DNA of 42,506 nucleotides from Curtobacterium sp. VKM Ac-1393 (GTDB taxonomy: Bacteria > Actinomycetota > Actinomycetes > Actinomycetales > Microbacteriaceae), in the NCBI RefSeq assembly GCF_015350995.1, contig NZ_JADKRW010000010.1:1-42506 (forward strand), read 5' to 3'. The translations under genes and the position numbers were made by a program. Positions 1 to 7,085 of the stretch are shown one piece after another (position 1 is the first letter of the stretch; each line of letters opens with the position of its first letter). The notes under the pieces were generated by a model. The model was given only the letters and a program-made list of their open reading frames with translations, did not search any database and had not been told where the DNA came from.

Positions 1-78
1 ACAACAATGACCGGATCCACTCGAGCCACGGACTCACGCCCGCAGCCCGAGTGTCACCAACCTCATGACTCAGTACAA
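1..78. other. left-edge sequence without a recognised gene
   Basis: The 78 nt downstream of the MFS stop show no credible coding frame, hairpin or promoter. Confidence 0.4.
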
Positions 79-1290
79 CTAGAGCCGAGCGGGGAACGCC
101 GACCGCCGGCCGACCAGGGTGAGCGCCGCTGCGATCGCCCCGAACACGATCATCACCACGGCCAGGACCAGTCCGTCGAACACGGTCAGCAGCGCGGCTC
201 CGAAGATCCCGGCGACGAAGATCGCGATGTTGAACGCGACCGGCAGGAACGCACTGGCGACGTCGGCGTTCTCCCCGCCGGCCGTGGTGAGCGCCGCCTG
301 CAGCTGCGTCGAGGCACCACCGAAACTGATGCCCCACAAGACCGCAGCGACCAGGACAGCGACCGGTGATGCGTGGCCGACGAGCAGGACGATGCCGGTG
401 ACGACGAACAGTCCGACGCTCAGGTGCAGCAGCGGCCGGGGGCGCCAATCGAGCAGAGCGCCCGTGATCACGACGCCGAGGATCGCCGCGATGCCGTAGA
501 CGAGGAGCACCAGTCCGGCGCTGAGGTCGGTGCCGGTCACCCGCAGGTAGGGCGAGATGTAGGTGTAGATCGTGTTGTGCGCGACCATCCACGTGGCGAT
601 GACCGCGAGGATGATCGCGATTCCACGGATGCGGAACACCTTGACCACGGAGAGCTTCGCGGTACCCGTCTGGCCGGGTACGTCCGGCACGAACACCGCG
701 ATCAGCGCGAGGATGGCGACCCCGACGAGACTGAGACCGATGAACGACCAGCGCCAGTCCAGGGCGGTGCCGATGAACGACCCGAGCGGGGTGCCCAGCG
801 CGAACCCGACGGGTGCGCCGGTGGAGACGATGGCGAGCGAGACCCCCGCGAACCGGGCGGGACTGATGCGCCGCGCGTAGGTGGCGAACATGCCCCAGAT
901 GATCCCGGACACCGCGCCGGCGACGAATCGCGTGACGAGCGCGACCGTCACGTTCGGGGCGAACGCGGTGAGGGTGTTCGCGATGATCAGCACGGCGATG
1001 GCCGTCATGAGCAACGGCTTGCGACGCAAGCTGCGGGTGAGTGCGATCGCCGGCACGGTGGCGATGACGGTGCCGATCGCGTAGGCGCTGACGAACAGTC
1101 CGACCGTGCCCTCGGACGTCCCCATGCCGTCCGCGATGACCGGCAGGAGCCCCGCGGGCATGGTCTCCATGGCGACGAGCACGAACCCGATCGCCGCGAG
1201 CAGTGCGAGCGGGAACCACGGCAGTCGGTCGTCGCCAGCGGGTGCGGCCGTCGGGTGGTTCGACGGGGTCGTGGTCACGAGGGGGTCCAT
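79..1290 (-). CDS. MFS transporter, DHA1 drug-efflux type
   Basis: A 403-residue inner-membrane transporter with about 12 hydrophobic segments. The order of segments and the A-motif-like loop after TM2 (SLRRKPLL) fit the AraJ/EmrD-like DHA1 proton antiporters, which usually export drugs or sugars. The substrate cannot be read from the sequence. I chose the ATG at 1290 (MDPLVTTTP) although the frame stays open far upstream: the protein becomes hydrophobic shortly after it, and a minus-strand -10 box TAGCGT (1298-1303) ends 7 nt before it, the spacing expected for a leaderless mRNA. It is divergent from the cysteine hydrolase at 1390, so the pair may share a 99-nt control region. Confidence 0.9.
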   Translation of the reverse strand: MDPLVTTTPSNHPTAAPAGDDRLPWFPLALLAAIGFVLVAMETMPAGLLPVIADGMGTSEGTVGLFVSAYAIGTVIATVPAIALTRSLRRKPLLMTAIAVLIIANTLTAFAPNVTVALVTRFVAGAVSGIIWGMFATYARRISPARFAGVSLAIVSTGAPVGFALGTPLGSFIGTALDWRWSFIGLSLVGVAILALIAVFVPDVPGQTGTAKLSVVKVFRIRGIAIILAVIATWMVAHNTIYTYISPYLRVTGTDLSAGLVLLVYGIAAILGVVITGALLDWRPRPLLHLSVGLFVVTGIVLLVGHASPVAVLVAAVLWGISFGGASTQLQAALTTAGGENADVASAFLPVAFNIAIFVAGIFGAALLTVFDGLVLAVVMIVFGAIAAALTLVGRRSAFPARL

Positions 1291-1297
1291 CTCCCTG

Positions 1298-1303
1298 ACG
1301 CTA
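1298..1303 (-). promoter_or_regulatory. -10 box of a leaderless promoter for the MFS gene
   Basis: TAGCGT on the minus strand, followed by 7 nt and then the ATG at 1290. Transcription would begin at or next to the start codon. The divergent gene has a weaker -10 (CATACT, 1378-1383) placed 6 nt before its own ATG. Confidence 0.55.
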
Positions 1304-1389
1304 GGGCGGCTCGAGCGTCGGAAGGGAGGTTCTGCTCGACCCCGTTTCGGCAGAGCCTCACTCATGTCGCCGCCCGCCATACTGAGCCG

Positions 1390-1932
1390 ATGACCCGCGC
1401 GCTGCTCCTCGTCGACATCCAGCTGGACTACTTCCCGGGTGGGGCCTTCCCCCTCGTCGAACCCGATGCCGCTGCCACTGCGGCCCGCTCGGTGCTCGAC
1501 GCCTTCCGTGCCGCCGGCGACCTGGTGGTGCACGTCTTCCACGTGTCCACGGACCCCGACGCCACGTTCTTCGTGCCGGGCACGCCGGGCCTCGACTTCC
1601 ACCCGTCGGTCGCGCCCGTCGACGGCGAGCCGGTCCTCGAGAAGCACGAGCCGAACAGCTTCCTCGGCACCGGACTCCAGGAACTGCTGACCGACGCCGG
1701 AGTCGACGAGGTCACCATCGTCGGGATGATGAGCAGCATGTGCATCGACTCGACGACCCGGGCCGCGCACGAACTCGGCTTCACCGCGACCGTCGTCGCC
1801 AACGCGTGCGCCGCGCCGGACCTGACGCTCGGCGGCGTCACCGTCCCGGGTGCGAGCGTCCACGCCGCCTTCATGGCGGCGCTCGACGGCAGCTTCGCCA
1901 CCGTCACGACGAGCGACGCGCTCAGCCGCTGA
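1390..1932 (+). CDS. isochorismatase-family cysteine hydrolase
   Basis: A 180-residue cytoplasmic hydrolase of the isochorismatase/nicotinamidase superfamily. The catalytic triad is visible: Asp in LLLVDIQLDYF (about residue 8), Lys in EKHEPNSF, and Cys in GMMSSMCIDSTTRAA (about residue 119). The family hydrolyses amides or isochorismate; the substrate here is unknown. The start at 1390 puts the first catalytic Asp at the usual distance from the N terminus. The gene is single, divergent from the MFS exporter, and followed after 42 nt by a GC-rich hairpin at 1975-2016. Confidence 0.88.
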   Translation: MTRALLLVDIQLDYFPGGAFPLVEPDAAATAARSVLDAFRAAGDLVVHVFHVSTDPDATFFVPGTPGLDFHPSVAPVDGEPVLEKHEPNSFLGTGLQELLTDAGVDEVTIVGMMSSMCIDSTTRAAHELGFTATVVANACAAPDLTLGGVTVPGASVHAAFMAALDGSFATVTTSDALSR

Positions 1933-1974
1933 CGTCCGCAGGGCGGTTTCGGGGCCCTGGGATCAGGGCGAGGC

Positions 1975-2016
1975 GGACGGGAGGCCCGTGGCGGCCCCGC
2001 CCCGCGCCTCCCGTCC
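1975..2016. terminator. GC hairpin downstream of the cysteine hydrolase; copy 1 of a repeated element
   Basis: Perfect 11-bp arms (GGACGGGAGGC at 1975-1985 and its complement at 2006-2016) enclose a 20-nt GC-rich loop. There is no T-run, as is common for actinobacterial terminators. A hairpin with identical arms and a loop of the same length follows the kinase gene at 10577-10618. Confidence 0.6.
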
Positions 2017-2093
2017 GTCAGCCGTGCGCGTCGACGGCCGCGCCGGCGCGACCGCGTCGGGTTTCCGTATCGGGAATACTCCCGAACCGGGTA

Positions 2094-2099
2094 TATGCT
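2094..2099 (+). promoter_or_regulatory. -10 box of the padR operon
   Basis: TATGCT ends 7 nt before the ATG at 2107, again the leaderless geometry. Just upstream, CGGGA-ATAC-TCCCG (2071-2084) is a small inverted repeat where a -35 would lie, and could be the PadR autoregulatory site. Confidence 0.5.
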
Positions 2100-2106
2100 T
2101 CCGGCC

Positions 2107-2454
2107 ATGAGCAGTGGAGAACTCCGCGAACCCGTCTTCTGGATCCTGACGAGCCTGACCGGTGGTCGGCAGCACGGGTACGCGATCATCCAGGCGGTGG
2201 CCGAGCTGTCCGAGGGGCGCGTCGCACTCGCGGTGACCACGTTGTACGCGTCGCTCGAGCGGCTGCAGAAGGACGGGCTGGTCCAGGGCGACGGTGACGA
2301 GGTCGTCAGCGGTCGACTCCGGCGCTACTTCGCGATCACGAGCGAGGGCGAGCAGCGTCTGGCCGACGAGGCAGCACGGCTCGACGCGAAGCTCCGCGTC
2401 CTCCGCACCCGACTCGGGCGTGCGTCGACGGCGACGTCCGGGGGAGCGGCATGA
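2107..2454 (+). CDS. PadR-family transcriptional regulator
   Basis: A 115-residue PadR-type winged-helix repressor. The family hallmark is clear: LREPVFWILTSLTGGRQHGYAIIQ, then TLYASLERLQKDGLV, the recognition helix and wing, and a short C-terminal helix for dimerisation. PadR proteins typically repress neighbouring transport or stress genes and are released by a ligand. ATG 2107 is preferred to ATG 2095 because a -10 box overlaps the latter. It overlaps the next gene by 4 nt (ATGA), and the order PadR - membrane protein - ABC exporter suggests it controls the three downstream genes. Confidence 0.92.
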   Translation: MSSGELREPVFWILTSLTGGRQHGYAIIQAVAELSEGRVALAVTTLYASLERLQKDGLVQGDGDEVVSGRLRRYFAITSEGEQRLADEAARLDAKLRVLRTRLGRASTATSGGAA

Positions 2455-3434
2455 CCGCCGAGCGGAGCGGCTCACCGCTCGAAGCCCGGTACCGCCGGCT
2501 CACGAGGTGGTACCCGCGCACGTGGCGAGCAGCGAACGAAGACGCCTTCGTCGGGACGCTCCTCGACGTCGCGGACGCCGAGGGCCGTGCCGCTCCGACG
2601 CGACGGGAGCGGCTGGACATCGTCGGGCACGCGGTCTCCGCACGGTTGGACCGGATGGTCGTGCCGCACGTCCGCGACGCGGGCAGCACGATCGCCCTCA
2701 CCATGGGCACCGGCTTCGCGCTCGCCGAGTTCGTCGTCAGCAGCTGGGCACCGTGGATCCACGGCAACCCGGCGCCGGAGTCGCTCGTGCAGGTCGGGCC
2801 GTTCCGCGACACCGGCTTCGTGTTCGCCGCACTCTGGCTCGTCGCGCTCGTCGCGGCGCTCGCGGGGCGGTGGGCGGTCGGGCGGATCGCCCTGGTCGTC
2901 TGCATCCTCGCGGCCGTCGTGACCCCGTACTGGTTCGTCCGGTTCCCGGGGGTCTGGAGTGTCGACCGCGCCACGCTGGCCCTCTTCGCGGCCTGCGCAC
3001 TCGTCGCCCTCGTCGGGCGGCCGATCCGCAGTCACCACACCGCGGCGGCCGCGGCCGGGTGGCTCCTGCTGGGCGTCGCGAGCTACGGCAGCGTCGGCCA
3101 CCTCACGGGGGAGTGGCTGACCAGCCGGAGCCTGTGGGACGGCAACCTCTGGGCCTGGTACGCCGTCGGGGTGCTCGAGGTCGTGGCCGTCGGGTTCGCG
3201 GTGGCGCGGATGTGGACCGTCGTCTTCACGATCACGCTCGGCCTCACCCCGTACATCCTCACGGTCGTCGGCAACGAGATCCGCGGGATCCTCTCCGAGA
3301 GCGGCTCCGCGGGTGTCATCGCAGCACCGGTCGCGCTGGGAATGCTCCTGCTCGTGCTGCACAGCAGTGGCAGGCTCGAGCTCACCGACCGAACCCGTCG
3401 CCGGGTCGGGCGGATCCGGCCGCCGCGCACCTGA
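2451..3434 (+). CDS. PadR-associated multi-spanning membrane protein
   Basis: A 327-residue protein with a soluble N terminus of about 75 residues (RYRRLTRWYPRTWRAANEDAF, a helical motif seen in proteins encoded beside PadR regulators) followed by about seven hydrophobic segments. No catalytic motif is visible. It is translationally coupled to padR (4-nt overlap), and the ABC ATPase starts 56 nt after its stop. By position it may be a membrane partner or sensor for the PadR/ABC system; this is inference. Confidence 0.75.
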   Translation: MTAERSGSPLEARYRRLTRWYPRTWRAANEDAFVGTLLDVADAEGRAAPTRRERLDIVGHAVSARLDRMVVPHVRDAGSTIALTMGTGFALAEFVVSSWAPWIHGNPAPESLVQVGPFRDTGFVFAALWLVALVAALAGRWAVGRIALVVCILAAVVTPYWFVRFPGVWSVDRATLALFAACALVALVGRPIRSHHTAAAAAGWLLLGVASYGSVGHLTGEWLTSRSLWDGNLWAWYAVGVLEVVAVGFAVARMWTVVFTITLGLTPYILTVVGNEIRGILSESGSAGVIAAPVALGMLLLVLHSSGRLELTDRTRRRVGRIRPPRT

Positions 3435-3477
3435 CACATCCCCCTTCCGACGGACGCGCCGCCGGACACCGCTGCAA

Positions 3478-3483
3478 TAGCGT
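3478..3483 (+). promoter_or_regulatory. -10 box of a leaderless promoter for the ABC ATPase
   Basis: TAGCGT is followed by 7 nt and the GTG at 3491. No Shine-Dalgarno sequence lies in front of the GTG, so the ABC genes can probably be transcribed apart from padR. Confidence 0.5.
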
Positions 3484-3490
3484 GGCCGCC

Positions 3491-4423
3491 GTGATCGAAG
3501 TCAGCCACCTCACCAAACAGTACGGTCCGAAGACCGCCGTGGACGACGTCTCGTTCGTCGTCCGACCCGGCAGTGTGACCGGCTTCCTGGGGCCGAACGG
3601 CGCCGGCAAGTCCACCACGATGCGCATGATCATGGGCCTCGACCGGCCCACCGCGGGGAGCGCGACGGTGAACGGCCAGCCGTACACGACGTTCCGCGAC
3701 CCGCTCCGACAGGTCGGTGCCCTGCTCGAGGCGAAGGCGGTCCACTCGGGCCGCAGCGCCTACAACCACCTGCTCTCGCTCGCGGCGACCCACGGCATCC
3801 CGAAGTCCCGCGTGCACGAGGTCATCGACATGACCGGCCTCGAGTCGGTCGCGAAGAAGCGCGTCGGCGGGTTCTCGCTCGGCATGGGGCAGCGCCTGGG
3901 AATCGCTGCCGCACTGCTCGGCGACCCGAAGACCCTGATCCTCGACGAGCCGGTCAACGGTCTCGACCCCGACGGCGTGCTGTGGGTCAGGCAGCTCGCC
4001 CGACGGATGGCCGCCGACGGCCGCACCGTCTTCCTGTCCAGCCACCTGATGAGCGAGATGGCGCAGACCGCTGACCGCGTCGTCGTGCTCGGCCGCGGCA
4101 AGGTCCTGGCCGACGCCCCGATCGCGGAGTTCGTCGCCGGCGGGGGAGCCGCACCGGGCGCCGCCGGTGGTGGCAGCCGGGTCATCGTCCGGACGCCGTC
4201 GCCCGACCAGCTGTTCCAGGCCATCGGCCCGAACGCATCCGTCACCCCGCGCGAGGACGGCACCTTCCTGGTCGTCGGCCCCGACGCACCGACGGTCGGC
4301 ACCATCGCCGCACAGGCCGGTGTCGTCCTGCACGAACTCACCCCGACCGGCGCGAGCCTGGAAGAGGCCTACATGGCCCTCACCCGCGACGACGTCGAGT
4401 ACCGATCGGAGGGCACCCGATGA
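3491..4423 (+). CDS. ABC transporter ATP-binding protein
   Basis: A 310-residue ABC-2-type export ATPase. Visible motifs are Walker A GPNGAGKST (about residue 36), signature FSLGMGQR, Walker B LILDEP with a D-loop, and switch His in SSHLM. The C-terminal ~80 residues, after a Gly/Ala-rich linker, form the accessory domain common in this class. It drives export by the permease encoded next, with which it overlaps by 4 nt (ATGA). The GTG at 3491 was chosen because translation from there gives the normal VIEVSHLTKQYG start and a -10 lies 7 nt before it; GTG 3482 is possible. The exported compound is unknown. Confidence 0.93.
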   Translation: MIEVSHLTKQYGPKTAVDDVSFVVRPGSVTGFLGPNGAGKSTTMRMIMGLDRPTAGSATVNGQPYTTFRDPLRQVGALLEAKAVHSGRSAYNHLLSLAATHGIPKSRVHEVIDMTGLESVAKKRVGGFSLGMGQRLGIAAALLGDPKTLILDEPVNGLDPDGVLWVRQLARRMAADGRTVFLSSHLMSEMAQTADRVVVLGRGKVLADAPIAEFVAGGGAAPGAAGGGSRVIVRTPSPDQLFQAIGPNASVTPREDGTFLVVGPDAPTVGTIAAQAGVVLHELTPTGASLEEAYMALTRDDVEYRSEGTR

Positions 4424-5286
4424 GCGCCACCACCCCGCCCGTCACCCGGGCACACTCGGCATCCAAGCCGGACTCGGTCCGCCTGTCGTTCCCGCACATG
4501 GTGCAGAGCGAGTGGATCAAGCTCCGGAGCATCCGGTCGACGATCTGGTGCTACGCGATCCTGGTCGTCCTGACGATCGGCATGGCGGCGCTGCTCGGCG
4601 CCTTCGTGGTCGTGCCGGAGAACGCTCCGCAGTCCGTCATGAACGCCAACTTCGTGAGCATCAACACCACCGGCGTCTCGCTCAGCGCACTCGTCGTCGG
4701 TGTGCTCGGCGTGCTGATCATCACCGGCGAGTACGGCACCGGCCAGATCCGCTCGACCTTCACCGCTGACCCGCGGCGCACGGGCGTGGTCCTCGCGAAG
4801 GCGACCGTCCTCGCGCTGACGACCTTCGTCGTGAGCGTGGTGTCGACCTGGATCGGCGTGCTCCTGTCGGCGCTGTTGCTGTCCTCCGATGACACGACCG
4901 CGCAGATCGGCGACCCGTCGGTGTTCATGCCGATCCTCGGTTCGTCGGTCTACGTGACGCTGCTCGCGCTGCTCGCCTACGGCATCGGGCTGCTGGTCCG
5001 GTCGAGTGCCGGTGGCATCGCGATCACGCTCGGCATCCTGCTCGTGCTGCCGGTGATCCTGTCGCTGGTCGCGGGTCTGCTGCACGCCGACTGGGTCGGT
5101 GACGTGTTCCGGTTCCTGCCCGACCAGGCCGGCAGCCAGCTCTTCGCGTACTCGTCCTCGGGCACAGAGGCCGGGCCGACGAGCGGCGTCGTCCTGAACG
5201 GCTGGGGCGGCTTCGGTGTCCTGGCTGTCGAGGTCCTGGTCGTGGGCGCCCTCGCGCTCACGGTCGCACGTCGACGCGACGTCTGA
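4420..5286 (+). CDS. ABC-2 type transporter permease
   Basis: A 288-residue membrane protein with about six transmembrane segments. After a ~30-residue polar N terminus it has the ABC-2 hallmark SEWIKLRSIRSTIW, an amphipathic helix at the membrane surface, and the middle GEYGTGQIRSTF segment. It pairs with the ATPase immediately upstream (4-nt overlap) to form an exporter. The transcription unit ends at the strong palindromic terminator at 5313-5348. Confidence 0.9.
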   Translation: MSATTPPVTRAHSASKPDSVRLSFPHMVQSEWIKLRSIRSTIWCYAILVVLTIGMAALLGAFVVVPENAPQSVMNANFVSINTTGVSLSALVVGVLGVLIITGEYGTGQIRSTFTADPRRTGVVLAKATVLALTTFVVSVVSTWIGVLLSALLLSSDDTTAQIGDPSVFMPILGSSVYVTLLALLAYGIGLLVRSSAGGIAITLGILLVLPVILSLVAGLLHADWVGDVFRFLPDQAGSQLFAYSSSGTEAGPTSGVVLNGWGGFGVLAVEVLVVGALALTVARRRDV

Positions 5287-5312
5287 CCCGACCGAGCCGC
5301 ACACGCGTTTCG

Positions 5313-5348
5313 CGACGTCCCACCTGTCGATCGACGGGCGGGACGTCG
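5313..5348. terminator. 36-nt palindromic terminator after the ABC operon
   Basis: Positions 5313-5330 pair with 5331-5348 with one mismatch and one G-T pair, giving 16 Watson-Crick pairs before loop opening. TTCGTT follows on the + strand. It lies 26 nt after the permease stop. Confidence 0.75.
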
Positions 5349-5384
5349 TTCGTTGTGCACGCATCGACTGGCCGAGGGCGTCGC

Positions 5385-5390
5385 TAGGCT
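5385..5390 (+). promoter_or_regulatory. -10 box of the lipoprotein pair
   Basis: TAGGCT followed by 6 nt and the GTG at 5397. No Shine-Dalgarno sequence is present, so a leaderless transcript is likely. Confidence 0.55.
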
Positions 5391-5396
5391 CGCACC

Positions 5397-5888
5397 GTGC
5401 GACTCTTCCCCGCCCTGGCCCTGCCGGCGCTCGCCGTCGTGGCCCTGCTCGCCGGCTGCACCTCGGCGCCGCCCGTCGACGAGGAAGCCCTCAGCGCGTG
5501 GCAGCACGCACACGAGAGGTCCGGGGCCGGCGACGACGCGCTCGCCACGCTGTACTCCCGGGTCAACACCGGCGAGGGACAGACCGATGCTTCTGGCGAG
5601 CTCCAGCGCGGCATCACGATCACCTTCGAGCACCCCGAGCAGATCGACCACCTCGAGTTCTCCTGCTTCGGCGACGCCCGGATGACCGGTGGCGTCATGA
5701 CGACCTCCGAGTCGACGTCCCGGACGACGTCGACCGACCCGATGTCATGCAGCGACGGGCAGCAGCGCGTCGACCTCCCGCGCACCTGGAGGCGTGACGT
5801 CGACAGCATCTCGTTCAACGCCTTCGACAGCGACCGCGACAGTGCATGGCAGGTGCTCGTCGTCAGCGCGGGCACGGACACCGACTGA
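5397..5888 (+). CDS. putative lipoprotein, first of a tandem pair
   Basis: A 163-residue secreted lipoprotein: a short basic N terminus, a hydrophobic stretch and the lipobox LLAGC with the lipidated Cys at residue 21. The mature part has no family I recognise; it contains two Cys (in LEFSCFG and DPMSC) that could form a disulphide, and ends in an FDSDRDSAW motif. Its paralogue begins at the last base of its stop codon (TGATG). The first 97 nt after the start are 94/97 identical to the paralogue while the rest has diverged. It probably faces the outside of the membrane; function unknown. Confidence 0.8.
   Translation: MRLFPALALPALAVVALLAGCTSAPPVDEEALSAWQHAHERSGAGDDALATLYSRVNTGEGQTDASGELQRGITITFEHPEQIDHLEFSCFGDARMTGGVMTTSESTSRTTSTDPMSCSDGQQRVDLPRTWRRDVDSISFNAFDSDRDSAWQVLVVSAGTDTD
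5405..5501 (+). repeat. 97-nt direct repeat, copy 1 (signal-peptide coding)
   Basis: Matches 5905-6001 at 94 of 97 positions, exactly 500 nt away. The three differences are all synonymous. Similarity stops sharply after the codons for ALSAW. Confidence 0.9.
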
Positions 5889-6379
5889 TGTCACGCGGCC
5901 GCCGCTTCCCCGCCCTGGCCCTGCCGGCGCTCGCCGTCGTGGCCCTGCTGGCCGGATGCACGTCGGCGCCGCCCGTCGACGAGGAAGCCCTCAGCGCGTG
6001 GGAGTCGAAGCAGGAAGCGAGGACCGAGACCGACGACGCCGTGCTCGGGCTGCTGTCCGCGAGGATCTCGCCCGGCGACGGCGGCGACGATCCCGAAGAA
6101 CAGACCGGGATCCGGGTGCAGTTCCCGGACTCGCGGACGATCGACCACCTGGAGTTCTCGTGCTACGGCAACGGGCAGATGCGTGGCGTCGTGCGGACGG
6201 TGTCGGCGCGCGGATCGCAGAGCATCGAACTCGATCCGATGGACTGCCGCGACAGCCCGCACCAGATCGAACTGTCATCGAGCACGGCCGTCGACAGCGT
6301 CGCGTTCAACGGCTTCGACAGCGACCGCTCGAGCGCCTGGCGGCTCGTCATCATCGGCGCGGGCCCGACGGGGGAGTGA
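5888..6379 (+). CDS. putative lipoprotein, second of a tandem pair
   Basis: A 163-residue paralogue of the preceding gene, the same length, with the same signal peptide and lipobox (Cys 24) and the same two Cys positions (LEFSCYG, DPMDC) and terminal FDSDRSSAW motif. The acidic linker after the signal is longer and charge-rich. It is coupled to gene one through a TGATG junction. Its stop at 6379 directly abuts the stop of the convergent reductase gene at 6380, leaving no room for a terminator. Function unknown. Confidence 0.8.
   Translation: MSRGRRFPALALPALAVVALLAGCTSAPPVDEEALSAWESKQEARTETDDAVLGLLSARISPGDGGDDPEEQTGIRVQFPDSRTIDHLEFSCYGNGQMRGVVRTVSARGSQSIELDPMDCRDSPHQIELSSSTAVDSVAFNGFDSDRSSAWRLVIIGAGPTGE
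5905..6001 (+). repeat. 97-nt direct repeat, copy 2 (signal-peptide coding)
   Basis: Partner of 5405-5501; see that entry. It covers the signal peptide, lipobox and first ~11 mature residues of the second lipoprotein. Confidence 0.9.
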
Positions 6380-6979
6380 CTACCGCAGCACCTGGTAACG
6401 GTGCAGCGTGACCCCGTTGTGGTACTCCCGCTGTTCGAGCAGGTCCAGCAGCAGGGGCGGTCGCACGCCCGTCTCCGGTGGGTCGAACAACGGCCGCCCT
6501 GCGCCGAGCACGGCGGGGTGCGTGTAGAGCAGCAGCTCGTCGAGCAGCCCCGCGTCGAGCAACTGCGTCGCGAGGTTCGGGCCGCCGACCCCGATGTCGC
6601 CCTCGGACTCCTCGCGCAGGACAGCGAGCTGCGCGATCGCGTCGTCGCCACCGATGACCCGGGTGTTGTGGTCGGCGCTGGTCCGGGTCCGCGAGACCAG
6701 GACCTTCGGGTGTTGGGTCCAGACCTCGCCGTACTCGCGCATGAACGCCGGCATCGACTCGTCGGTTCGGGCGTCCGGCCAGAACGGGTCCATCATGTCG
6801 CGGACCACCCGGCCCTCGACGGACAGGGTCATCGCGGCGGCGCGAGCGTTGAACTCGCGGTGCAGCGGCTCGTCGATCCGCATCCACTCGGGCCCCTCGA
6901 CGTCGCCGAGTTCGCCCGCGTCACGCTCGACGAAGCCGTCGATCGAGACGTTCATCCAGTACACGAACCTCGCGGGCAT
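6380..6979 (-). CDS. dihydrofolate reductase family protein (RibD C-terminal fold)
   Basis: A 199-residue cytoplasmic NADPH-dependent reductase-like protein of the RibD C-terminal/DHFR superfamily. Visible features are the N-terminal strand FVYWMNVSIDGFVE, the central region LVSRTR, the nucleotide-binding segment DIGVGGPNLATQLLDAGLLDELLLYTHP, and the LGAGRPLFD motif. This subfamily is usually annotated as dihydrofolate reductase family with unknown substrate. The start at 6979 is supported by AAGGAG six nt upstream (minus strand). It is convergent with the lipoproteins, with no intergenic base. Confidence 0.9.
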   Translation of the reverse strand: MPARFVYWMNVSIDGFVERDAGELGDVEGPEWMRIDEPLHREFNARAAAMTLSVEGRVVRDMMDPFWPDARTDESMPAFMREYGEVWTQHPKVLVSRTRTSADHNTRVIGGDDAIAQLAVLREESEGDIGVGGPNLATQLLDAGLLDELLLYTHPAVLGAGRPLFDPPETGVRPPLLLDLLEQREYHNGVTLHRYQVLR

Positions 6980-7085
6980 CGCTGACTCCTTCGTCGCGCG
7001 GAACCGGCCAGGACCGGCCCGGTCCGCTGCCCGCGAGCGTACGCTCGCGCACGCAGCCCTTCCTCGACGATGAGAGCAGGACCCC

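Noticed and set aside
373..1389. Long plus-strand frame opposite the MFS gene and running into the cysteine hydrolase
   Set aside because: Residue composition (Arg/Asp/Gly-rich) is typical of the complement of a GC-rich gene; the hydrolase begins cleanly at 1390.
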